Origin: Todiramphus chloris collaris
Taxonomy: Eukaryota > Chordata > Aves > Coraciiformes > Alcedinidae
Length of the DNA stretch: 64,000 nt
Direction of reading: 5' to 3'
Assembly: GCA_025345505.1 (NCBI GenBank)
Contig: JANVCC010000021.1
Location: forward strand, 29,006,251-29,070,250
A program made the translations under genes and the position numbers. The number at the start of each line of letters is the position of its first letter. Positions within the stretch are counted from its first letter, which is position 1. The notes beneath the pieces were generated by a model. That model did no database searches and was not told where the DNA came from. It was given only the letters and a program-made list of their open reading frames with translations. Shown in pieces: positions 13,661 to 26,473 of the stretch.

Positions 13661-16600
13661 CATCTGAGTGAAAGCTAACACAAACCAAACCCATTCCCCT
13701 TCCAAATACCAGTGACAAATACCTGCATTGGAAGATTTTTATGCATTTCCTTACCAGAGATTTACTACAGCTTAGCAACTGACAGCCAAGAGGAATCAGC
13801 ATCATGTGTCCAGCCAGCCTTCGGTGAAACACCAGCAGGATATGAAGAATTGCCTCAGACTCACCATCATAATTCTTTGTTGTATATTAAAAGTGTTATG
13901 ATAAACAAGGTCAGATGCAGCTGTCACTGAAATGAAAAAAGCCAAAGGTAGATTACCTTCCCAAAATTTACCCTCACCTTCCAATACTGTATCAGAAGCA
14001 TGAGGTATCGTAGTTCAAAGATCACTGCATTTTAACCAGGTTTGAGAGTTCATCTGACCATTTTCTTGATGAAATAACTAAAGAACTTCTTGAGAAAATG
14101 ACAAAAGGACTCCAGCAATGTAGGCAGAGGTTTTAGCAGCTCAAGCAATTAGTGCCACAGACATAATAATAATGTTCAGTGTCCATGAGACAGGGGAAGA
14201 GTGGAAAACACATGTCTCTGCCAGAAGGATTGGGAAAAGGAGGATGGAATATACAAATAGAAATTAAGGATGACACATAGCATCTTGTTGCCATAGTGCG
14301 AGAAGCATATCATATACATTAGCCAAGGAGCAAGAAGGTATGCCTGCCTCTCAATGATGCAGGGTGTTTGAATGTTTATGGTTTGTCAGTGCCTCATCAC
14401 AGAAATTGTTTGTGCACCACTATGAATGCATGTATGAGATGCTTCAGTCCTTGCCCTAATCTTTTGCTCAAACCGCCCCCATCTCCTCTGTCAAGCCCAT
14501 TCTCTTTTTTCAGAGTAGGACATTTCCTCAGCATATCCTCAGTGCAACATTGGACTTACCTGGACAGACAGGGTTTGGTCTGTGTTCTGCACTTCTGCTG
14601 GGACAGCTCTGTCACTATCTGTTGAATTCCCAGGTTTTGACAAATATGTACACACCAGCAAGAGGCCTCTGTATACTGGCCATGGCCCTGGAAGAAGACC
14701 ACTCTTACACCAGCTAAGTACTCCAGCATAGTCAGCTTCAAGCACAGAGCACATATCTCTCTGTATTTTGTTTGGATGTGACCACAGTCACATTGTTTCA
14801 AGGAAATTTTGATTTAAAAGTAGTGGAAGAATCTTTGTTGATTTTCAAGCAGAAATTATAAAGTACAAATAACTTCTTTACTTGGGTCTGTAGTATAACA
14901 AGATTTGACTCTAAATAGCAGAAATCCATTGCTAAGATTTTGGGGTGAGCGACTGGATAAAAATGCATATAACAAAATATTTTTTAAAAAAATGTCTCTT
15001 GCTGACTAAAGAAGTGAGTTAATGTCTTATTTGGTCCTGGTACGTCCTTTGGTATAACCTGAACAGTCAAGGCATGACACAGTATGTTGGATGCCAATCT
15101 CTGTGCTTTCATGAGCCAGTCCTCCTTCATTGGCTTCAAGGAAACCTGAAAAATTAAACCAGAATATAGTGCCCTACAGGCTGGGTAAATAGAGAGGAAA
15201 GCTGTGCAGTGCTGCAGGTTCCATCAAGGAAAGCCAACAGCAAGAAAAAGGTGTTCTCCCGTTACCACGAGGAAAATGAATGGTATATACCAGGCAAACT
15301 ATTTCACCTCCCTTGCCCCAAAGGGAAAACAACCACAAGAGGTGTATCCTTGGTGTACACACACCTTCCCAGGTAAGCAGGCTGGAATAATGAGCAGCTC
15401 TCCTGAGATCCCTGCAGGTGTGTGAAACCACATGTGAACTCTTCCCAAGAAAAAGTCAAGTTTGGGTTGGAGGAGAGGGAATTTAGGTGGAATCCCTGTC
15501 AAAATCTCACTGGACAGAGGAAGCACCCCATGGAAGCCTGCTGACAGCAAGAAGACGAAAGGTGAGGCAGTGCACATACATAACCTAACAGTCACTTTGA
15601 CATATGTGCGGTACCTTCACTGAGGTATTCACATGCCTCAGAGATCTGCTGAGCCATGCTGCCAGGCAGCCTGCCTTGCTTATCCCCTAGGGCTGCAACA
15701 TCTCCTCTGCTGCCACATCCCTCCTGGAGCAGGCTTCCCTTTTCAATCAGGCTGGAAATCTGTGGCCAGTGGGCTGGGCTGGGTCTGGAGCTCTGTTCCA
15801 GAGGACCTGCAGCCACCCTGGTGGGAGGAAGGCAGAAGCATGCATCTCACTACTGCCCAGAAGGTGAAAGCTATTTGTGTTTCTAGTTTATCAAAGGAGA
15901 AGCCTATTGTTTGTGTGTTGGTGTGCAGCCCACAAAGAATGCGCCAAAATCTCAACTAAACCCTAGGTTAAAAAAAAAGGGCAAATTCCCACCCTGTGAC
16001 TACAGCACCCGCTCTGTCCACAGATCTGTAGCAGATGATACAACTGCCACATCAGGTGCAAAAACATCTGATCCTGCACTTGCCATAAAGGTTTATCACC
16101 TAACTCCCCACACAACAAAGCATGCAATATTATTATGATGAACGCAACCTTGTACTCTGTCAGGAATTAATTTATGTCTGTCTCTTCTGCTAACAAATGG
16201 ACTTTGTTGTGAGCACTAATGATGGGACACAACTACTTTTGCTGAAAGAAATGTAGATTTAAGTCAAAACACTTTAAAAATTACTGTCACATTCACAACT
16301 TTTTTCTAAAACAAAACTATGTCTCCACCACAAAAATAAATGAAACATTTTGGTTTTCTATTTAAAAAAGTAGAATGCTAAATTCAACTTGAAATCTGCA
16401 TAACACATTTTCTTTTCAGTAAATTCAAGATGATTTCTTGAATGACAACAAAATGTTATCAAGATGAAAAGAAAGTCAATTATACGCTCAATGTTGTTTC
16501 ATTGAATATACTGAGGGCAGTATCCAGAGGTCACTACTTGTAGCTAAGTATATTTTTAAAGGCTAAGTGCTCTGAAACAAACAAAAAAATTTGCAAAGCT

Positions 16601-17205
16601 ATGCAAACAAAACAAATGTTATTCAAATAAACTTCCCTAGTGATATTAAGAAAAAAAATTTAAAAACCCCTTTGTGATATGGATTGGAAACTGAAGAAGC
16701 AGGATAAAAAGTGTTCAGTATTACAACTAAATATCAGTATGTACATTAAATACAAATGTTACAATTGTTCTGGGAGATTAAAACTTTACCCTCTGTGATT
16801 AATTATCTGTGAGGAAACAGAATATGTACGTGTTTGCCATCTAACAAACCCCTATAACATAATAGCAAACCCCTTTATAACACAGTTCTGATTTAGCAAT
16901 GGGCTCCTAAAGCTTCAGTGTGCATATTCATGAAAATCATCAAGTACTAAGAAAACACTGACATCAGAATTACAAAAGTATCTGTCCGTGGAGAAAAAAA
17001 AAAAAAAAAAAGTAGGATGCCTTGCTAAAAATACAACACCCCAAAAAAATCTTCTAATAATCTATTTAAAAATAGATGTTTGATTTCAGATGCAGTTTTA
17101 TGTGATGAGTCAATGAATCAAAGCAATATAAGACTAGAAATGACATTAGGAGGTTGCTGTGTTCCCAGATCTCCCCTACAGTCACTTTTCTAGCCCTTCC
17201 TTAAA
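13661..17205. other. Intergenic, 3.5 kb
   Basis: A moderately GC-richer patch lies at about 15170-15900, where several overlapping open frames on both strands reflect composition. The rest is AT-rich. No gene recognised. Confidence 0.65.
16994..17011. repeat. Poly-A tract
   Basis: A18 in AT-rich intergenic DNA. Confidence 0.88.
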
Positions 17206-17262
17206 ATCATAGAATGGTTTGGGTTGGAAGGGACCTTAAAGATCATCTAGGGCAAACTCAGA
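17206..17262 (-). mobile_element. Very short CR1 3' end
   Basis: The plus strand reads AATCATAGAATGG, then TTGGAAGGGACCTTAAAGAT and CATCTAGG. This is the reverse complement of the terminal CR1 segment, oriented on the minus strand. Only about 57 bp are present, a typical extreme 5' truncation. Confidence 0.88.
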
Positions 17263-20200
17263 AAGTCTCCAAAAAAGCAGAGTTTTCAATTCTTTCAAAT
17301 TAAACTATCTTTTTATGGTAATCTTATTGTAGTAGACTTTTATATTCCTTCCTCAGTATTTCCTTTTTAGACCAATCATCTTTCTGTACCACTTCTTTTG
17401 TACGTCACATTTTCTAAACCTCTTACCCTACTTGTTACTTTCACCTGGAGTTTGCCAGGTGAGTTTGCTTGTTCAAATGCAGCACCTGAAAGTGGGCAGA
17501 GTCTTCCAGCGGAGGTTTCACCAATGCCAAACAGAGATAAACAGTCACTACTCATCATTTATAGATGGTGTTCTTGATCACATCATGCTGTGTTTATCTT
17601 GATCACAACAGCCACAGATTGATGACTCGGTTTGTGCTTCACAGTAATCTCCAAACCCTTTCCTATTGTGCTGCTGTATCCCTTTTGTTCGTGCGTTTGT
17701 CTTTTCCCTCCAAACTTCAGTTCTCTGTGCTTCCTCTCTGCTTAGTCTCATTCTGAGGATTTCAGGCCATCCCCCCACTTTGCCCATTCAATTTCTGGAG
17801 TTCTCCTCCAAAGCGCTTGAGCATCATCCCATCAGTGCCACCTGGAAATTAACTGCATGTGTACACTCTGTAGCCCGTTGTTTAGACCCGTAATGGAAAG
17901 CCAGGTCAGGGCTAGGACCAGGATGAAAGCTTGCAAGGACCCCACTTGGAAAGACTTCACAATTTTGTAGTGAATCTTATGCATATTCTTCAAGATAGAT
18001 ATTTCAGGCTGTCCTACTTCCCAGTTCTTCCCTATAGACCATGTTTCCTTACATTGCTCATGAGAGATTGTGTGAGAAAAGTCTCACCAAAGTACTTGTC
18101 TGCTGTTCCCCCACCTTTCCGCAGGTTAGTTATCCACTCAAAGAAGGAAGAGGGAACATAAGGCAATACTTTCACATTGAATCATGCAACAATCCTTACA
18201 TCATAAACAACATTCTAAAGTCAAGCAATTTCTAAAATAAATGCCTGAACTTTCCCCTCATTGACTTAATAAAGCTCTTGTGTTTTAAAAATAAAATAAA
18301 ATAAAGACACTCATGCTACAGGAATGTATAAATACTTCTGATCAGACAGCAAATGAATAAAACTTACGCTTCACTTATAAACTGTTTGCTTTGGCATTTG
18401 ACATACAATGTGTCCATACAAAGAGAAGGCTAGTCATGCAACATAATAATTTTCCCACCTATTCTTGCCACAAAGTTTCCTGAAAGTGCACTTTCTTTCT
18501 TCACTCCCTGTGCGTAACCTCAAAATAGTATCTTATGGTCACAAAACTCTCATGTTGAGTAAACACCTTTTAGGGCATTTGATCTTTTTCCTCTTCTTTC
18601 CTCCTCTTCCATTAGCAGTTTTTATTGCTTGAACACAGGGTAATGAAAGCTCATGTTTCTGTTTACACTAGCTCTGTATTGGTACACAGAACAAGAGAGG
18701 AAGCAAAAAGTCTGGGCATCGTTCTAGAGATTGTCATCAAACAACCTCTATTTTCTAGTTTGTACTTTAATCAGTGTCTGGAATGACACTTCAGGACCTG
18801 GAAGTTACACATTAGGGGAACTTTCTCATAGATTCTTTGAAAAATATTATTTTATTTCTATGAGCAGTGAAAGGAAGCACAATTTAACCTGGTAAATAAT
18901 TTAAACTAGATAATAATTTCTGCTTGTGTATGATGCATGATTAATGAGCGATTTGTGATTGTGTCTGTTCTTCAGACAGGGTATACAGCTCTGCCTAGCA
19001 TTACATGGGGATGGGAAGTGAATCAGACTGTTGCTTGTATATCCTAGGAGTCCTTTGGACTTTTCCAGGAGAGCAATGGGAAGTCCCTAACAGTGGGAAA
19101 GCTGCTGTTATACCATATGAGGGACAAGGACAATAAGAAAAACTAGGGTGAGAGTGCATCCTTCTTCTGACTGCAAGAAGCTGCCTCTTTCTACATTAAT
19201 GTACTAAGCAAGAGAATAAAACAGCCCAACAACAGCTCTCCCATAAGCCTTTAATTTCTTGCTGAATTCTCGCTGTGCAGTGACACAGGAGGCACTAAAG
19301 CCCAGTGGCTATTTCATCCACTGGTCCTATAAGGTATTTAGGCAGCTTTACTGTCACTTTGAGAGCTAGAGAAGAAACATTTTTCTTCTTTTTTTTTGCT
19401 TCATCTGATGCATTAAACCAATTCCTGTTTTCCTGTCCAGAGGATTGCCTTAAGGGATATATGGAATCTCTGAGATTCAGGGCTTAAAATATTTTCTCTG
19501 CTTTTGTTATTATTCTTATTATACACACTATAACTACTCACATTTGAAAACAAGTCAGTCATCTTCTGTCACTGATCCTTTGAACCAGTGTATTTGCAGC
19601 AGAAATATGATCATCTTTTGGTGTATTTATTGCAGGCAACACTATTAATATCAACGTTTCTAGAAGACAGTTTTCCTAATTCTAAAAATAGTGGTTTAAT
19701 CATCCAAACCAGTCAGAGCCAGCCTCTCAGTTCTAGGCTAGCAGTTGCTCACCAAACTAACTCTCCTTGCTCAGCAATTAACCTCCAGCTTACCAAAAGC
19801 TCTTTCTTAGGACAGGTGTTGACCATATGATGACAGCTTGCACAGGTACGACAGAGCTGAACTCTAAGATAGCCAGACTGAGTGAAAGCAACACCAGTAT
19901 GAAGTTTAGTAAAGGCTGCACGTATATCTCAGCCATGTAAATATTTGTGTGGTCAGCCCAAGCAGAGCCATGTACTGCTGCCATTACACTATTAGCTAAT
20001 TTACAGCTATTGTGGTGATATTAACACCGGCTACAGTGATACCCTTGATTGAAGTATAGATACACCCTATAAAAGGAAGAGATTTCCCAGGCTTGTTTTC
20101 TAAGAACTTTCAATAACAGCCAACAAAGACTGCCGATCCTTGCTTATTCTTATAATTTAGTACATTTTGTAATGTTCAGTTAAAAAAAAAAAAAAAGCAA

Positions 20201-20510
20201 ACACCCCAGTAGCAACACCTAAAAGCCTTCAAATGTCTACACAAGAACTGAATTGGTCTCACTCAAAAGCCGTGAATACAGCTAAGAACTGGATGCAGTA
20301 AAAATACACAGGAAAACAGAAAAATAGAAAATGTACGTATTTGCAAGAGAACAGAGTCGTACTGAATTTCAGTTTTGTCAAACTCAGGGATCGAGCTGAC
20401 TATCAGTGCATGGTCGATATGAAAACTGATAAATGAGAGAAGTGTGTAGAACAAAAAATTTATTGAGAGAATGCTGATAACATGCATCAAGAACTGAGTA
20501 TGGCAAGGTT

Positions 20511-20512
<2 letters not shown>
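17263..20512. other. Intergenic, 3.2 kb
   Basis: Unique AT-rich sequence; a short AAAATA tract lies near 18285-18305. Nothing else supported. Confidence 0.65.

Positions 20513-20561
<49 letters not shown>
20513..20561. repeat. Compound microsatellite (GATA)n(GACA)n
   Basis: About nine and a half uninterrupted GATA units are followed by nearly three GACA units. The change of unit at one end suggests a point mutation spread by slippage. Confidence 0.97.
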
Positions 20562-21814
20562 GTCTGGAATGAGGAACTGTCTGCCTTGTACAAAGATAAG
20601 TGTTAGGGGAAATATTCTATTTACATTCGATTAGTACATAAATATTATAGTTTCCATGGTGTTGGTATTTGTCAAACTACGTTCTAAGGAGAAGCTCAAA
20701 TACTGAATAGTTAAATGACTAAGAATTTCATCTGAATGTTAGTTACTTCAAAAACTTAGTATGTAACAATATCCACCCAAAGCATTTACAAATTCCAAAC
20801 CACCACAATTATTTTTGAAATTATAACCCCTCCCATGAAATATGTATAAACAGAACTCTCCCTAGTGTGTGCTTGAAAATCTGGCCCTTTGGCCCCAATC
20901 TTTGGTTCCTTGGTTAGTTAATTAATAGGCTTTTTCCAGAAAATAAATTTCATACAAATCTGAACAATGGACAAATTAATGGAAAACGTGAACAGCTTAT
21001 ATGTGAATCATGAACAGAAGAAACAGTCTGAATTCTTCAAACAATTTGGTAGATCATAAGACCTCTTTTTTTGTTTAGTACCAGAAAGAGTGGGGTCCTA
21101 GTATGTCCGAAAGGCAGTGCAGTAATAAACCTATGGATGGTTCATGTAATTCTAGAGACAAAATAACAGTCAAGCATTGCAATCATTTAGTCTCTCTCTA
21201 TTCTCAGCACTCCTGTTAAATTTAACCTGTTTTTCCCAATTCCCCATACTACAGAAACTCCAGTTTGTTGAAATACATTTCTGTACATGTAGGCTCTGCA
21301 ATTGCTATTCTGTAATTACTACATGGAGTACTGAAGAAAACATTACAGAGAGAGTGAAGAACATGTTTAAGCATCTTTAAAAATCCCATTGCACCGCATC
21401 TATATTTTTAGACAACTAAGTACTTATGAAAAGCTGGCTCTTTGCAGATGAATAATTTCAAACCCACTGATAGCTCATCTCAGTCAGAGGATACCATTCA
21501 CTCACTTGAAGTTATACATGTTCCTAATGCTTTGAAGAATAAGGGTCTATTTTATCTGTCAAATGGAAGTACAAACAGCTGGAAAGTCTTTATTAAGAGT
21601 CCGGAAGGGAGGGAAATAAAATGAGAATTTAATAAATCATAAAAATGTTCCAATGACTGGTTTTGCATGAAAAATTCAAGCAAACTCAAAACATTTTTGG
21701 ATGGAAGTCTCAAAGGCACATCAATATATTCTGAGTAATAAAAACCCACCCTTGCACTCACACATTTCATTTACCCACTTGCTGCCTTCATCCTGCACTT
21801 TTGAATAAGACAAG

Positions 21815-21871
21815 CTCTCATTAAAACTAATGGCAGTTTTGCCTAAACATGCACCTGCAGGATCGGGCTTC
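21815..21871. repeat. Decayed ancient amniote repeat piece (GGCAGTTTTGCC type)
   Basis: The pieces CATTAAAACTAATGGCAG, TTTTGCCTAAACATGC and CTGCAGGATCGGGCTTCAG follow the order of the same ancient repeat type as the pieces near 8.5 and 24.5 kb. Confidence 0.45.
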
Positions 21872-24535
21872 AGTTGCTGAAACTCACATTTACTCACTGA
21901 AACTACCAGCAGATCAGCATGTTGATAAGCACTGAATACATTACCGCAGGAGAACATACAAAGCTGCGTTTGAACAGGTGACATTTCCTTTTCAAGGCAG
22001 ACCTGTTCAAAAGTTTAGCATTAATCATTTCCAAGCAGGCATAACAGAATTATCTACTATATCTGTCAACTTTCTGCTTCTTATAAAGGTAAACTTCTTC
22101 AACCTGTAGAAAGCGATGTCAAAAACAATAAAATAGGGCAACTGATTAACTACTCGGTGCAATTTAACAGCAGCATCAGAACTTGCTCCATCAACAGTTG
22201 CTACATGTCAGCAATATATATGTGTATATATGTATACATATTTATACAGTGGTTGAAGTAAGAGGCATTTATTTTGATTGCCTCATGCTCGGTTCTGCAG
22301 AGCACTATGGTCACAATTGATTTTTCACATGTGAGTAAACACACTGAACACACCAGACTGGCCTAGCAGTTGATATCCATATATGCTACAAGAAGCTGCA
22401 ATGAATGCACCTGTGTCTTATTTTAAAGGGTCTCCACGGGCTTTGTTTCAAGTCCTTGAACTGCTACAAATCATTGTTTGCAACAAGTGAAAGGGAAAAG
22501 CACTTGTGTACTTCTAACAGTGTTTCAGAAACATCTACTAGCACCCACAGGGTTGCCCATGTGGCTGGGAAAGAGGGTTGTTCCTGACTCCTCTTTGCCA
22601 TGGTGTGCCTGTCAAAGCTGCCCGATGGGCTGTGGGGTTCATAATAGGATTGTGAACCGAGAGGGAGTCTCTTGGACTCTGCAAAATGGGTTTCAGACAC
22701 AGATGGGGCCGTGCTTGCAAATTTTGTTATTTGTGCAGCCCAGCTGCGCTTACACTAATGAATGACACTTGCCTGGGACCATTCTCCAGCATCGAAACTG
22801 GCCATCTCACAGTGTACCATGCCATTGGTATTAAATTCTCTTACTCTCCAAAACAGGGTGGTCACACATGGCCACCTGGGAACAGTCCCAGGCCTTTGCT
22901 GAGTCCCCAGTTGTGCCAGGAAATTGTATGGGGGAAGGCTTAGTGGCCCAGGCCAAAAGCATGTCAGCGACCACTCTGATGACTTAAGTTCCAGTGTCCT
23001 GGCTCCATTTAATTTTCTAGTGGAAAGGCAGATTCAGTGCATGTGGTCTTGGGAGAAGCCTCAGGGAACATCTCAGAGTGAATGTAGAAAGATTGCCAGA
23101 GGCTATTGATGGGACAAGAAACTCCTTGGTCTGAGCAAGATTATCAACATCTGGCCTTTAATTAACAACACTGTCCAAACTGGCAATAAACTGATACAGT
23201 GATACTTAGCATTGTTGTAGCTTGCCCTGTTTTGATTAGTGAGTGTGTATATAACTAAGCAGTATACATTAAATACTAACGGCACGTTAATTGTTAACTG
23301 AATATTACCTAGACAATTTATTAGATAACTGCCTCTCCGTTAATACATTAATCAATATGCCTATAGATTAGATAATTTGAAAAAAGCTCAAATGTATATC
23401 AGAAATACATTTATTATTACTCTGTGAGGATGCTGATTAAAGCATTCTGAGAATTTTAATTCCTTTCCTACCTTATCCGGCTGTGGAAATACCACTCTAT
23501 TTGTATGATCACCAAACAGCTACCACATTCCTATAACCTCAGATGTTATCATCATCTCTAGAGCCTTTGCAGTACCAATTATCAAAGTTTACCTACCAAG
23601 AAGCTCCCATTCCACAACAAAAATTCATTTTAGTGCCACAGTAATACCTGAATAAAGCTTCCTGATAACCCCCAGTCTGGGAGGTTTTATTTGGAATTAG
23701 ACTTTTAGGCTTCCATCTCTATTTTTTCTTCAACAGAAGGTTTAGAAAAACTGAGTATGTACCCAAATGCTACTGCCATAGCAGTAGCTGACTTGAAAGA
23801 CCAACCTAGACCATGGATGGAGAAAGTCTTACATTTGTTGGTGCAGTGCTGAACATACTCTCTACAATGATGAGTAACTTGGGCCAGGACTGGGACAAGC
23901 CTGCAACATGGGGCTTAACTAGCATATGAGCACTTACATCCAAACCTTCTTTCTTTTGACTTCCCAGTACCACTGCAGGCATGCCACTTTCATGAATTTC
24001 TGCCTTTTTGACTCCAGAATTACCCATGCACCTAGAATTGTACACCCACTCAAGCCTCAACCTCAGTGGGATTCACAGCCTGAGGAACTTCGGTCCATTG
24101 GTCATTCCAAACGCATCCTACACACCGTCTGGGTCCATCTGCTTCCATGTAACTGAGTGGCTTATATCACTTTTTGTAAAACGTAGCTAAAGGAAGAGGT
24201 GCCAACAACTGCCTTGTATACAATAATTTAGTGGCTAGGGTGTTTGTGAAGGATGGGTGATATGTAGCCTATGGTAGTTCCCCATCTGGAGAGGTTCAGC
24301 TACCCACTTTCCAAGCCTTCAGGGAGTGGTCCAGCCACAGGTGTGTTGAAGTTGCCAGGCTGTATGAAAAACAAACATAGAGACCCAGAGAGAGAGAAAT
24401 CAAGAAAGGGTATGACTCTGCATCCATTGCCAAGAAGAGTCCTAGGTGTTAGTCCTTGTTCCAGAAGTTGTTTGTATGTTTTATCTAATGAATACCTCAT
24501 GTAAACAGTCTTCATATAAGGGATGGGAATCTCTG

Positions 24536-24628
24536 GGGCCAGTCCAAAGCCCATTGCATTCAATAGAAATAAAAGCCAACTGAAGTCAATACAAACTTTT
24601 CCACAGATCTCAGTAGGCTTTGGATCAC
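24536..24628. repeat. Decayed ancient amniote repeat piece
   Basis: CCATTGCATTCAATAGAAAT, AACTGAAGTCAATACAAAC, TTTTCCACAGATCTCAGTAG and GGCTTTGGATCA follow the order of the old CCATTGA...TCAATGG...GGCTTTGGATCA repeat. It is the best-preserved piece of this type in the window. Confidence 0.5.
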
Positions 24629-24817
24629 TTCAGGAATACTTCTTGGGTGGTAAAGGCTCCATGCCAATGCACTGAAGGCATGCACCGATTGCATACTAAA
24701 ACACACACGTTGTTGTGGCTTATTGCTATATTGGAACCAGCCTTTGAAAGCTATCATAATATCCTGAGGCAAACTAGAGAGTCAATTATTCAAAATGTTG
24801 GTCTTGAATGTTTAAAG

Positions 24818-24904
24818 GCCCAGTCACGGGCTCCTTAGGCTAAGTTCCCACTGCCTGCAATGGGAACTCTCTCTGAGGAGAACGGGCAGAGTCAGGCTCT
24901 GAGG
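24818..24904. repeat. Decayed ancient amniote repeat piece
   Basis: GGCCCAGTCACGGGCTCCTT, GCCTGCAATGGGAACTCTC and GCAGAGTCAGGCTCTGAGG resemble another part of the same old repeat type. It lies 190 bp from the previous piece, so the two may be remnants of one insertion or of neighbouring insertions. Confidence 0.4.
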
Positions 24905-26089
24905 CTTACATTTGCAGGGTATTTTGATGCCCTTGGCACAGTCATGACTGCAGTTTAATGCAGTGATAGCCAACCTGACTTGAAACTATGCAATGTGGTT
25001 AGTGAACACAATTTAGCAGCATTAACATAGCACTCCGTAGAGGTTAATTAACGCTGCCAAGAGGCAGAGTTCATCAGCCCGCGGAAAGAGCTGCATGAAG
25101 ATAGACTACTTATAACTCCTTTAGAGGTAGCTTCCCAAATAAGTGCTTTTTGCCATGTAGACATGTTAACCATCCTCCGATTCCAAACATTACACAACTT
25201 CTGATTCTGCAGCAGATATAGCAATTGTGCAGCTCCTGGACCCATCTGCCCTCTCCATGAAAGGGTCTGTCGTCCAGTGTGGTATTTCTGCTACCAGAGT
25301 GCACACACTGAGGCATCTCTCTGACCAGGCAATTCAGTCCCACGTTAAAGTTTGGCATGCAAAATTTTTAGCAAAGAGATTTTAACTGCTTTCTTTTTTT
25401 TTTCCAGATAAAAGACACAATCAGTTCTTTTAGTGATTTCATCATTTAAAGGTTTAGATTCCTGGGTAAAATTTCCAGCACAAACCAGCATAGTCTCATC
25501 ACCAAGCCTTGACAATGTCCCTCATTCCTGCCTGCAGTGACCATTTCTCTAAGGTTTGATGCATAGCCTTTTCATACCTAAGGATTCCAGTTCTGATTCC
25601 TGTTTCTAAAGTCATAGCTTCTACTAAAACTGTTTTCCTGGCAACTCTGCAAGCCTAATTTGCCCAGTGTAATTTTAAGCTTTGTTTATTAATTTGCACA
25701 GTTAACATACAAGCCACTTCAGTATCCTGACTATAATAACACCTGAAAATGTATTCCAGGAATAAATTCAGATACAGTACATAATTTATGCATCCAATTT
25801 ATGCATTATTTATATTTAGATATCTTGATGAATAGTGCCTGATCCCTGTCTTTGGCTTAGGAACTCCTCATGTCAAAGACATGGTCTCAGTCCCAGATGT
25901 GTAATCTGTGAGATCTGTGAGAGACCTAAATGAGAACTGAAGTTGCTCAACTGAGAACCCCACAAGATTTTACCCATAAACAGAGGTCTTGCCCCATAGA
26001 GCTAAAGAGAGAAACAAACATAAGCTGACACCTGCCATGCTTCTCAAGGGAGTTATCACATTAAGGACATTCATGCTGCCAGATGGTGA

Positions 26090-26473
26090 GGTGCAAGAAA
26101 AGGGAGTAGCAATGTTTGATTTGGTGTGATCCACCTTGGTTCTAGGAGCATCTCTGTGGAAATCAATTTCATACCAATTGCCTGTCCTAGGCACATGACA
26201 ACACACATCTGTACCCAGAAGGCAATACAAAGTGTGTTTCTGTACAGCTGCCCCAGACTGTTTTGAGGTTGCTGTCAGAATCACGTGCTTGTGCAAACTG
26301 ATGGAGGACATAGGGCAGACATGCTTGCCCCATTTTGGAGGCACCTTGCACCCACTCACATGTCTGATGCATGACTCCAGTAACAGACAGAAGACAAATT
26401 TGCACCTCAACAATAACTTCTCCAGAATACTAAGTAGCTAAAGTAGATAGACACTCGGCATGCAGCAAGCACC
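26090..26473 (-). repeat. Unclassified interspersed repeat, copy B (within a 147-codon open frame)
   Basis: This is the partner of copy A, 12.9 kb away in the same orientation. The minus-strand frame 26413-25970 is open throughout. Relative to copy A it lacks 63 nt (21 codons), an in-frame difference. Further on it reads PRTGNWYEIDF; copy A has WTGNWHQLHC in a shifted frame, so copy A seems to carry a frameshift there. The open frame runs past the aligned part into flanking DNA. The family is unknown to me. Confidence 0.65.

Larger units (their letters stand above)
20562..26089. other. Intergenic, 5.5 kb, with ancient repeat pieces
   Basis: Contains the decayed repeat pieces at 21815-21871, 24536-24628 and 24818-24904, and an irregular ATATGTGTAT tract near 22215-22250. 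The rest is unique sequence without a recognisable gene. Confidence 0.65.
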
